Positions 45,597 through 53,520 of a stretch of 64,000 bases of DNA are shown here, one piece after another. Source of the stretch: Candidatus Litorirhabdus singularis (GTDB lineage Bacteria; Pseudomonadota; Gammaproteobacteria; Pseudomonadales; Halieaceae). Numbering within the stretch: the stretch's first letter is position 1; the number at the start of each line of letters is the position of its first letter. A program made the position numbers and the translations under genes. The notes beneath the pieces were generated by a model, which was not told the origin of the DNA, did no database searches, and saw nothing but the letters and a program-made list of their open reading frames with translations. The stretch spans positions 310,001 through 374,000 of the forward strand of contig NZ_SHNN01000001.1 of assembly GCF_026262625.1 (NCBI RefSeq). Reading direction: 5' to 3'.

Positions 45597-47264
45597 CTAC
45601 TCCAGAATCAACATAAGTCTCGTTGTAAAACCCTGGCTGGTTCCCTGCTCGCCGAAACGGTCGAGCTCTATGTAGCGGTAGTTTACATTGAAGTTGAAAT
45701 ACGGCGTCAACCACCAGTTCAAACCCAGCGACCAGACATCCATCTCCCCGGCATCCAGCCCAGCAGGATCAGGCACCTCACTCATGTCTAGCGTGCTAAA
45801 GCGGGTACTGACTTCCCAGGCACCCCAGCCGTTCTGCTTCACCGAACGGGCTACCGCAATTGGCCTGAAAGTACCGGTGCGCTTGTTGTAGTCTCTTACT
45901 TCGCCCGTCAGTATCCACGAGGCGGTAACGTGATAACCATCAATACTGGAATCTCCCAGCACGGGGTCATCAAGATCCGTACGCGCATATTCACCATGCA
46001 ACCAGAAAGGTCCGGAGCGCAGGGACGCCTCCGCCTGGTAAGTCATCATGCCGTCGACATCAAAAAAATCGCTGGCAACATAGTCGGGTGCTTGATTGAT
46101 TTCTGGACCTGTCTGCGTCACAAACCCTTCCTTGCCGTCTGAGTCACGCAACCCTAGCCCCAGATGCAGTAGCGTGCTCTCATTGGCCGACTGCACCGGC
46201 ACCCACGTGGCGCGGCCTACCAACTGTGTGGAATTGTCATCGAATGAACTGGGTTGATCCTTATCCAGCCAATTATTGAACGCCCCTCCCGCTAGCGTCA
46301 TGCGATCATTCAACAACGTGCCCGCCATAACAACCCCCACATTTCTCGACGGCAGCAGCGCATCTGATACAGCTGCACGTTCGCCCAAGGGGCCATGACC
46401 GAGTGCCATCAAGCGCTCCATCGAAATAGGCTCTTTCTGCTTACCTATACTAAAACTGGTTTTGTCCCAGAGCGGAATATCCAGACGCAAATCAAACAGC
46501 GTATAGTCATCTGACTCAATAGAGTCAAAGCCCTGGTCAAACGCGTGAGTGGCTCCAAATACAGTCCACACCCAGGGCTTTGGAAAATTCAAAGTGCCTA
46601 CGCCGCCGAATCTCAAGCCTCTTATTTCGCCTCCTTCAAAACTCTTGAGGTCGCCTACCTGAGAGCGGCTCTCGCCGTCCTGATTCGTCCAACTCTGTCT
46701 ATCAAGCACGATCGCACCAGTAAAAATCCCTGACACATACTTGGTATTAAACTTGTTCCAGCGGCGATCATCCCTATAGTTCAAAGGCACGGCCAGAGGA
46801 GGTGCCGTGTAGGCGAGCCAACCCGCTTGCTTGCGCTCACGCTCGGCCGGCGATTCGTCCGTTATAGGCCGTAGTGTATTTTTCAAAACAGTGCCGTCAT
46901 GAATAGCAAAAAGAGTATGTGTCTTGGTGTCGAGCAACAGTTCTACGTTCTCAGAAGGGTCGCCATCCAGCACCAGAAAGCTGGCAGGCTCTCCAAGCTT
47001 CAAGTTGCCCATCACAGTGCCCTCGCGCGCATCAAAAACGCTATCAGCGGCATCGAGTGGAATAGTGTCTTGAGTAATGATATTGAGTTCAGATGACTTG
47101 ATCAGAACGTTGACAACAACTTTTTCCTTCTCACCTTCCTGCCCTAGAAGCGTGATATTTCTGATCAGAATAGTGTTTTCCGATTGTGCCATGGCAGGCC
47201 AAACCAACCCGACAGACAGGAATAGGGACATTAGGTACTGTCGCAAGAACTTGGTGTTGTTCAC
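45597..47264 (-). CDS. Porin (OprO/OprP type) with N-terminal amidohydrolase relic
   Basis: A 555-residue exported protein with signal peptide near MSLFLSVGLVWPAMA. Residues about 30-135 read like the composite beta-domain of an amidohydrolase: a start strand (ILIRNITLLGQEGE), the FDAREGTVMG stretch, and the closing part LGEPASFLVLDGDPSENV with AIHDGTVLKNTL. The whole metal-binding barrel that should lie between is absent. Residues about 160-555 are a phosphate-selective-porin-like barrel (FSIGKQKEPISMERLMALG; C-terminal GFTTRLMLILE). It is last in the - strand order amidohydrolase, small protein, OprB, this gene. The barrel is probably functional and the N-domain non-catalytic. Confidence 0.8.
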   Translation of the reverse strand: MNNTKFLRQYLMSLFLSVGLVWPAMAQSENTILIRNITLLGQEGEKEKVVVNVLIKSSELNIITQDTIPLDAADSVFDAREGTVMGNLKLGEPASFLVLDGDPSENVELLLDTKTHTLFAIHDGTVLKNTLRPITDESPAERERKQAGWLAYTAPPLAVPLNYRDDRRWNKFNTKYVSGIFTGAIVLDRQSWTNQDGESRSQVGDLKSFEGGEIRGLRFGGVGTLNFPKPWVWTVFGATHAFDQGFDSIESDDYTLFDLRLDIPLWDKTSFSIGKQKEPISMERLMALGHGPLGERAAVSDALLPSRNVGVVMAGTLLNDRMTLAGGAFNNWLDKDQPSSFDDNSTQLVGRATWVPVQSANESTLLHLGLGLRDSDGKEGFVTQTGPEINQAPDYVASDFFDVDGMMTYQAEASLRSGPFWLHGEYARTDLDDPVLGDSSIDGYHVTASWILTGEVRDYNKRTGTFRPIAVARSVKQNGWGAWEVSTRFSTLDMSEVPDPAGLDAGEMDVWSLGLNWWLTPYFNFNVNYRYIELDRFGEQGTSQGFTTRLMLILE

Positions 47265-47475
47265 AAAGCTAATCCTTATACCGGCGGAGGAAGTTGGAAC
47301 ATGACATCAAGGTCGCGCAGCGTATTCATTACGCGCCGACCTCCACACTGCGATGACACCGAGCAAAAGTCAAAGCTTACGCCCGCGTAAACCGCAACCA
47401 ACCAGAATGAGTATTTAGTTGGATTCGCAAAACATAAAACCGCTTGAGCAATGCAAGCCGCAAGCAGGAAATCAT

Positions 47476-48732
47476 TTAGAGTGCGAATCGTCCTCGTAAA
47501 GACCAAACATAAACGTTACTCGCATCCTGGTTGAGGGCAGGATCCTTCAGATACTGAAAATCTAATGTGAGCGCCAGCTTTTTCGTCGTCTGCCAGCGAT
47601 AGAACATTTCAGCCGTGTACTGATCATCAAGGCCGGATCCAAAAGACTCCTCATTCACTTCACCCCAGTTTACAGCGGCGCCGAACAAGTTACCCGGCAC
47701 GGAAGTTGAAGAGTCTGGTTGGTAACCGAAACCGAGACTCACGCTCTTCTGCAGCAGCGAGCCACTTTCATCGGTATAGCCCGCGCGGATGAAAGGCATG
47801 AACTGATTATTGTAATAACGGGACCAGGAGAAGTTTGCCCCCCAACCCTCGGGTGCACCCACTTCCTCGCGAGCATCAGCCTGCCAAAAGGCAATATGGA
47901 CATTGTCCAAAGCAATGCGTGAATGAGAACTGGTATGGCCTATTTCAACACTGTAGAAATACTCGTTATCACCAAAAAAAGTATCAAACCCTTCACTGAT
48001 GTCGGTGGGGTCAGAGTTGCGGTCTACCACGCTACCAATCACATACACATTGTTATCAAACAAGTGTCCGGCAGCCACGCCCATTGCTGCATCATTGGGC
48101 AGATCTGTTGCCGCTGCGCCCGTTGAAAATGTGAGGTTCATAAAGTGTAGCCAGGGACTGGCCATACCGTAGACGTCAAAGAAATCTGTGGCATCGAGAA
48201 AGCCGCCGAGCACCACCGTGCGCCCACTATTGAGACTTTGGCGCCAATAAAGGTTGGTGAAACGGGTTTCCTGGTCACTGAACGGCGGCGCGGTCAGGCC
48301 AGCATAGCCGACGCTACCGAGATAGAACTCACTGGGCGCCAGATCACTATATCCGTGCCGATGCTCCAGCTTGTAGACCAGGCCGCCAGAAGTCGATTCA
48401 CCATCACCGGTAAGGTTCCAGCTGCCGTAAAACCGCAACATGCCGCCACTGGCAGAATCATCTGCCCCTGGTAAGGATTCACTGGCACCCACCGTAACCG
48501 CAGAGTAATCCATGCCAAGGCTGAAGCCATGTTCCTCTTTCATTCGGGCCTGCCATTGCTCCAGAGGCCCAAAAACCTCGCCACTGTAGAATTCGCCCTT
48601 TTCTGTACGATCAGTCTCGATGATCTGCTCTACTGAATCTGGCCCACCGAAGCCAGGCCGACCTTCCGACTGCGCTACGGGGCTTAACGCTAACAGAACC
48701 GCTAAAAACGCCGCCTTCAGTGTAGTTCTCAT
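47476..48732 (-). CDS. OprB-like carbohydrate-selective porin
   Basis: A 418-residue outer-membrane barrel with signal peptide MRTTLKAAFLAVLLALSPVA. The EVFGPLEQWQARMKEEHGFS start and the ending DASNVYVWSLRGRFAL fit OprB porins, although it is at the short end of the family. It is in line with the downstream amidohydrolase-relic porin, with 211 bases between them. By context it imports the substrate of the amidohydrolase/sulfatase locus. Confidence 0.75.
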   Translation of the reverse strand: MRTTLKAAFLAVLLALSPVAQSEGRPGFGGPDSVEQIIETDRTEKGEFYSGEVFGPLEQWQARMKEEHGFSLGMDYSAVTVGASESLPGADDSASGGMLRFYGSWNLTGDGESTSGGLVYKLEHRHGYSDLAPSEFYLGSVGYAGLTAPPFSDQETRFTNLYWRQSLNSGRTVVLGGFLDATDFFDVYGMASPWLHFMNLTFSTGAAATDLPNDAAMGVAAGHLFDNNVYVIGSVVDRNSDPTDISEGFDTFFGDNEYFYSVEIGHTSSHSRIALDNVHIAFWQADAREEVGAPEGWGANFSWSRYYNNQFMPFIRAGYTDESGSLLQKSVSLGFGYQPDSSTSVPGNLFGAAVNWGEVNEESFGSGLDDQYTAEMFYRWQTTKKLALTLDFQYLKDPALNQDASNVYVWSLRGRFAL

Positions 48733-48862
48733 TGTTTTCTGTCCGTAAATATTGATGACGAGCGTTTCAGCTCACTTTAACTGATGTCCTGTTATGGACT
48801 TGCGGTGGTTCCTGGAAACATTAAGTACGCCTGTAACACCGAGTCAAAGAACTCTAGCTCAA

Positions 48863-49222
48863 CTACTGAAACATACGCGCAAAGACGTTTTCCACCACAG
48901 GGGTGACATTGATGCCGAACATCCTTTGCGGGCCAAAGGCGTCGGGCTGGTCAACATAGTAGTTTATCTCAGCACCTAACTTCCAGGGACGACCAATAGT
49001 TTCTCCCCAGGCTTTCAACTCTGCGGTGCCGTCCGCATAGTATCTGGCGGTGGCTGAAACGCTTGCCGGCAGTGACCCCTCCATAACGGCATCGGACATC
49101 AAGGCGCGTAGCTTGTTCTCGCCGGTATAAGGCTCCCAGGTCTGAGCCAACGCCAGCGAATTAACAATGCAAGCGCCTACCAGCAAGCAGGCCGATAGGA
49201 TGCGAGAATGGTCACTGCTCAT
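48863..49222 (-). CDS. Small exported protein, unknown
   Basis: A 119-residue protein with signal peptide ([19 protein letters not shown]). The mature part has [20 protein letters not shown], which resembles the ARY.ADGTG..WG text of small periplasmic proteins seen next to hydrolases, but I cannot name the family. It begins 14 bases after the amidohydrolase stop and is clearly in its operon. Confidence 0.7.
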   Translation of the reverse strand: MSSDHSRILSACLLVGACIVNSLALAQTWEPYTGENKLRALMSDAVMEGSLPASVSATARYYADGTAELKAWGETIGRPWKLGAEINYYVDQPDAFGPQRMFGINVTPVVENVFARMFQ

Positions 49223-49236
49223 TGTTCGCTCTCAAC

Positions 49237-50646
49237 CTACAAAGTGTTTTTATGGATAACGCCGTCCTTCATAATCAGCACAATACCTACGGGGCTATCC
49301 GGTGGTGTTGGCGCGTCGAACCACTTGGGATGTGCGCCGATAACAGACAGGTCTTCAAGCGGATTGCCGTCGATGAGCAGAATATCGGCATAGGCGCCCT
49401 CTTCAATAACACCCAGCTTGCCATCAGGGTATGGGTTCATAAAATCTCCGGTCATTGCGGCGATTTCACCACCGACTGAAGTCATAGCTACCAGCGCGGT
49501 GTGGTTGTCAAAGAAATCTCCATTGAGAAACTGTTCATGGTGAATCTGCTTATTGCATGATTCCACTGACCCAACGCAGTCGGTGTGAAAACCGCGCTTA
49601 GCCGGGCAGCTACGCATATTGTCCAGGTAATCTTCGAAGGCGAGCTGCGCCGTTTTAGCCTTACGGAAACTAGCTGGTACATTTTTGACCGCAGGAATAT
49701 CCAGAAGGCCCGGAATAAATGCGGTCAGGTTTGTAGTGATATACGCCCCCTTTTTTTCCATCAACTTGCCTATTTTGCAGTCATACATAAAGCCGTGTTC
49801 AAGCGATTTTACGCCCGCCTCAAGCGCCGCGACCATCGCCTCGCGCTTGTAGGAGTGAGCCATAACATAGGTGCCGTATTGCTCGGCGACTTCTACCGCG
49901 GCGCTGATTTCATCAGACGTGCGACCATCCATCTGCCAGGGGTCAAATGCCGAAACTACGCCCCCTGACTGCATCACCTTCAGTTGAGAGGCCCCCATTC
50001 GGAAGTTGTTCCTGGCAACCTTTAGCACCTCATCACGACCATCGGCTTCAACGGCCATGTTCAAACGCGACATGTTTGAACTCTCCCCAATCGGCGCGGT
50101 GTAATTAGCAAAGTCGGCGTGACCACCACGGCCACCAATGAACGCGGCAGAGGGATAGTAACGGGGACCGGAAATCATGCCGCTGTTAATCGCTCGTTGC
50201 AGGCCGGCATTGCCGCCCCCGGCATCACGAACGGTGGTGAAGCCCTGGTTCAAGTACATTTCAGCCATCTTCGTGCCATGAATAGCGAAGTCTTCCCAGG
50301 TCGTCATGCTCTCCATCGCCGGCAACGAAGGACCCATAAGCATCAGGTGAGCGTGGTTCTCGATCATTCCTGGCATCAAGGTCCGACCCTCACCATCGAT
50401 GACGGTAGCCTCTCCTGCTGAAATGCTGGACTTGGAAATCGTCTTGATCATGTTCGCTTCAACCAATACGTTCATGTTCGGCGACAGTTTACGGCTCTTA
50501 CCGTCAAATATAGTGACGTTGTTGAACAAGACCTGAGCCAGCTTACTCTCTTCTGCAGTGGCCGCACCGGCTAACATAGCGACACTAGTAATCATGGTCA
50601 CTGCCGTCAAAAGCTTCCTGGTTCGTCCGTAGAGGTTTTCAATCAT
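49237..50646 (-). CDS. Exported amidohydrolase
   Basis: A 469-residue metal-dependent hydrolase with a signal peptide (LLTAVTMITSVAMLAGAATA). Several ATGs stand together; ATG 50646 has GGAG 7 bases before it. The N-terminal composite strand is VLFNNVTIFDGKS; metal motif His-x-His is in IENHAHLML; a Lys region is in SQLKVMQSGGVVS; later His residues are in AHSYKREA and SLEHGFM. The C-terminal composite part is ADILLIDGNPLEDL with IMKDGVIHKNTL. It looks like an imidazolonepropionase- or prolidase-like exported enzyme. It is divergent from an AraC-type regulator. Confidence 0.9.
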   Translation of the reverse strand: MIENLYGRTRKLLTAVTMITSVAMLAGAATAEESKLAQVLFNNVTIFDGKSRKLSPNMNVLVEANMIKTISKSSISAGEATVIDGEGRTLMPGMIENHAHLMLMGPSLPAMESMTTWEDFAIHGTKMAEMYLNQGFTTVRDAGGGNAGLQRAINSGMISGPRYYPSAAFIGGRGGHADFANYTAPIGESSNMSRLNMAVEADGRDEVLKVARNNFRMGASQLKVMQSGGVVSAFDPWQMDGRTSDEISAAVEVAEQYGTYVMAHSYKREAMVAALEAGVKSLEHGFMYDCKIGKLMEKKGAYITTNLTAFIPGLLDIPAVKNVPASFRKAKTAQLAFEDYLDNMRSCPAKRGFHTDCVGSVESCNKQIHHEQFLNGDFFDNHTALVAMTSVGGEIAAMTGDFMNPYPDGKLGVIEEGAYADILLIDGNPLEDLSVIGAHPKWFDAPTPPDSPVGIVLIMKDGVIHKNTL

Positions 50647-50687
50647 CATTGTTCTCCGCATCGCTAGGGCGACTACAAATTAAGAGG

Positions 50688-50761
50688 CATATTTGACGCT
50701 TATCCTAATCGAACGCGCCCTTGCTGTTGCTATAACTTTGCATAATTGTAATCATATTTGA
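50688..50761. promoter_or_regulatory. Direct repeats in the amidohydrolase/araC divergent region
   Basis: CATATTTGA occurs twice in the same direction, at 50688-50696 and 50753-50761, 65 bases apart. Direct repeats between a regulator and its divergent target are typical of AraC-family binding. They probably mediate control of the amidohydrolase/porin operon. Confidence 0.4.
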
Positions 50762-50788
50762 TAGGGAAGAAGCTAAAGGGAAAGTCCT

Positions 50789-51778
50789 GTGCGGCAAAAT
50801 CAGTACTCCATCCAAATAATGCGCCCCGCACTGTTGTTGCCATTCGTACTCGCGATGGATAAGCACAAAATGGATACGGATATTCTACTGGAACAGCACA
50901 GGTTGACCCGAAGCAGTGTTATGAATGACACAGGGATGATTTCCGCCCAACAAGTTCACCCTTTTTTACGCAGCGCAACCGATGCGTCTGGCGACCCTGG
51001 CTTTTGTTGGCGTGTCGGATGGCAACTTGACCACAACCAGTATCCCATGTTCTCGGAACAGCTCGCACGAGGTCTGTCGCTGGCAGAACTTCTCACTGAG
51101 ATGGCGCTGTCGGCAGAAAATCTCGCCTCCGCCAGCCGCTTTGAATTACAAATTCCAGGCGCCTATGCCAGCTTTACCGAGCTGCGACTTTATAAATCAA
51201 ACCCTTCTCCCCACACAGACGCATTCTTTTTTGGCGCGCTCTCGTCACTCCTGAAGGGCTTTGTGAAGCAACACTGGGACCAGACAGAAGTCTCCGCCGA
51301 GCTGGCCGATTTAAGCGCCGTTCCCCACGATACCGGCAGCAAGTTGGTGCAGACCCAATTGCCCAGTAAGTGCACAATTAGCTTTCCAACAATTTGGCTG
51401 CTTCCTAAAGGTAGCTCATCCCATTTTGCTAAGCCCAATAGCGTTGAGTTTGAAACGGCCGGGCGTCTGGTAGAGTTTCTTAGATCGGCGCTGCATCCAT
51501 ATCTGGATACGCCTGGCATGACAGCTGAAGCAGCGGCCAATAGGATCGATAGCCCGCTTAGGGAAATAAACGAGAGCCTCAAGCCCCGTAGCACAACGTT
51601 GGCTCAACTACTTGATGATTGGCGTCTGCAGCAAGCCTGCCGAAAACTCAGAAACACTGACTTGAGTGTTGCCGATGTAGGCTCCGCTGTGGGCTACCCC
51701 GACCCTACCAGTTTCAGTCGTGCGTTCCGGCGGTGGACTGGGATGTCTCCACGAGACTACAGAAACTCTAGCCTGTGA
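50789..51778 (+). CDS. AraC-family regulator with arabinose-binding-like N-domain
   Basis: A 329-residue cytoplasmic regulator. The N-terminal PF12625-like sensor domain covers about residues 10-200. The C-terminal AraC HTH pair ends in VADVGSAVGYPDPTSFSRAF and RRWTGMSPRDYRNSSL. The start is GTG 50789. It is divergent from the exported amidohydrolase and upstream of the sulfatase, so either could be its target. Confidence 0.9.
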   Translation: MRQNQYSIQIMRPALLLPFVLAMDKHKMDTDILLEQHRLTRSSVMNDTGMISAQQVHPFLRSATDASGDPGFCWRVGWQLDHNQYPMFSEQLARGLSLAELLTEMALSAENLASASRFELQIPGAYASFTELRLYKSNPSPHTDAFFFGALSSLLKGFVKQHWDQTEVSAELADLSAVPHDTGSKLVQTQLPSKCTISFPTIWLLPKGSSSHFAKPNSVEFETAGRLVEFLRSALHPYLDTPGMTAEAAANRIDSPLREINESLKPRSTTLAQLLDDWRLQQACRKLRNTDLSVADVGSAVGYPDPTSFSRAFRRWTGMSPRDYRNSSL

Positions 51779-51860
51779 ATATCGTCAAAGCTGAAGACAA
51801 CGTGATATTCGGCCGCATATCGAGAAATATCCTTCGAGATACCCAAGTCTTTTACTAATT

Positions 51861-51887
51861 TGCGCTATCCTGAGTAGAAGTAGCGCA
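51861..51887. promoter_or_regulatory. Inverted repeat upstream of the sulfatase
   Basis: TGCGCTA (51861-51867) and TAGCGCA (51881-51887) are perfect 7-base arms separated by 13 bases, ending 35 bases before the start codon. It can be an operator or a 5'-UTR hairpin. Confidence 0.35.
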
Positions 51888-51922
51888 CGTTCCTTACACA
51901 TAATTCAATAAAGGATTTACCC

Positions 51923-53461
51923 ATGGTGACAAGTAAACAATTTGGAACCAGGCTCTGCGGCCTGTGTCTGCTATTACTCAGCTCTGCGGCTTTCGCCGCA
52001 GATAAACCCAACATCCTCATCATCTGGGGTGACGATATTGGCCAGTTCAACGTCAGCTCTTACAACATGGGAATGATGGGCTACAAGACGCCTAATATCG
52101 ACCGTATCGCAGCCGAGGGCGCTGTGTTCACCGATTGGTATGGCCAACAGAGCTGCACCGCCGGACGCGCCGCGTTCATCACGGGCCAGTCACCGATGCG
52201 CACCGGTCTCACCAAGGTAGGGCTTCCTGGCGCCCCAGAAGGCATGCAGAAAGAGGACCCCACCATTGCCACGCTGCTGAAAGAGCAGGGCTATACAACG
52301 GGTCAGTTCGGCAAAAACCACCTCGGAGACAGGGATGAGATGCTGCCCACTGCTCATGGTTTCGATGAGTTTTTCGGCAACCTTTACCACCTGAACGCAG
52401 AGGAGGAACCAGAGCTTCCCGACTACCCCAAAGATCCAGAATTCGCCAAGCAATTTGGGCCACGCGGAGTCATTCACAGCTTTGCCGACGGCAAGATCGA
52501 CGATACCGGTCCGCTGACCAAGAAGCGCATGGAAACCGTCGACGAGGAAGTCACTGCCAGAGCGCTGAAGTTTATGGACAAGGCAGTCGCCGACGACAAG
52601 CCTTTTTTCGTCTGGTGGAACAGCACCCGCATGCACGTGTGGACGCACCTCAAGCCTGAGTCTGAAGGCAAGACCGGACTCGGCGTCTATGCCGACGGCA
52701 TGGTTGAACATGACGGCCACGTCGGTCAATTGCTGGCGAAGCTTGACGAGCTCGGCATAGCCGACAACACCATTGTTATGTACTCAACCGACAACGGTGC
52801 AGAAGTGTTTACCTGGCCAGACGGCGGCAGCACCATGTTCGCCGGTGAAAAGGCCACACAGTGGGAAGGCGGTTTTCGGGTGCCGACTCACATGCGCTGG
52901 CCTGGCGTGATCGAGCCCGGTACGGTCAACAACGAAATTGCTTCACACGAAGATATGTTCAGCACACTGCTTGCTGCGGCTGGCAATCCCAATGTGAAAG
53001 AAGAGTTGCTGAAGGGTAAGCGGGTCGGTGGCAAGAAGTACAAAGTCCACCTCGACGGCTACAACCTGTTGCCTGCACTAAAGGGCGAAGCCGAGTGGCC
53101 GCGCGAAGAGTTCCTCTACTGGACTGACGACGGCAACGTTGCTGCCCTGCGCTTCAATAACTGGAAGATCACCTTCCTGCGTCAAAACGCACACGGAATG
53201 GACGTCTGGCAAGCGCCTTACGAGCAACTGCGCATGCCCATGATAGGCAACCTGCGTAGCGATCCTTTTGAGCGCGCCCATCACGAAGCCATCGGCTACG
53301 GCAAGTGGCAGTTCGAACATATGTTCATGTTCGCCCCAGCGGGTGCCTACGTTGGTAAATGGCTACAGAGCTTTCGCGATTTTCCACCGCGCCAGAAACC
53401 CGGCAGCTTCAACCTTGATAACGTCATGGAATCAATAGAAAAGGGTTCCGGCGACAAGTAA
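51923..53461 (+). CDS. Exported type I sulfatase, Ala-variant FGly motif
   Basis: A 512-residue arylsulfatase-family enzyme with signal peptide LCLLLLSSAAFAA. Metal-binding text at the start is ILIIWGDDIGQFN. The formylglycine site is CTAGRAAFITGQ, with Cys, and Ala in the place of the usual Pro (C-x-P-x-R); this Ala form is known. The later YSTDNGAEV and the WEGGFRVPTHMRWP block complete the core. RBS AAGGA is 7 bases before the start. No FGly-generating enzyme is encoded beside it. By context it removes sulfate from an imported or extracellular organic sulfate ester. Confidence 0.93.
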   Translation: MVTSKQFGTRLCGLCLLLLSSAAFAADKPNILIIWGDDIGQFNVSSYNMGMMGYKTPNIDRIAAEGAVFTDWYGQQSCTAGRAAFITGQSPMRTGLTKVGLPGAPEGMQKEDPTIATLLKEQGYTTGQFGKNHLGDRDEMLPTAHGFDEFFGNLYHLNAEEEPELPDYPKDPEFAKQFGPRGVIHSFADGKIDDTGPLTKKRMETVDEEVTARALKFMDKAVADDKPFFVWWNSTRMHVWTHLKPESEGKTGLGVYADGMVEHDGHVGQLLAKLDELGIADNTIVMYSTDNGAEVFTWPDGGSTMFAGEKATQWEGGFRVPTHMRWPGVIEPGTVNNEIASHEDMFSTLLAAAGNPNVKEELLKGKRVGGKKYKVHLDGYNLLPALKGEAEWPREEFLYWTDDGNVAALRFNNWKITFLRQNAHGMDVWQAPYEQLRMPMIGNLRSDPFERAHHEAIGYGKWQFEHMFMFAPAGAYVGKWLQSFRDFPPRQKPGSFNLDNVMESIEKGSGDK

Positions 53462-53471
53462 TACCCTCTAG

Positions 53472-53489
53472 CGACCCCTTCGGGGGTCG
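53472..53489 (+). terminator. Hairpin terminator with TTCG loop
   Basis: CGACCCC-TTCG-GGGGTCG is a perfect 7-base stem with a stable UUCG tetraloop, 10 bases after the sulfatase stop. A short, mixed T-tract (TTAACTTT) follows. It lies before the convergent RND gene. Confidence 0.7.
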
Positions 53490-53520
53490 TTAACTTTCCC
53501 CTACAAGACTTTGAATGCGG

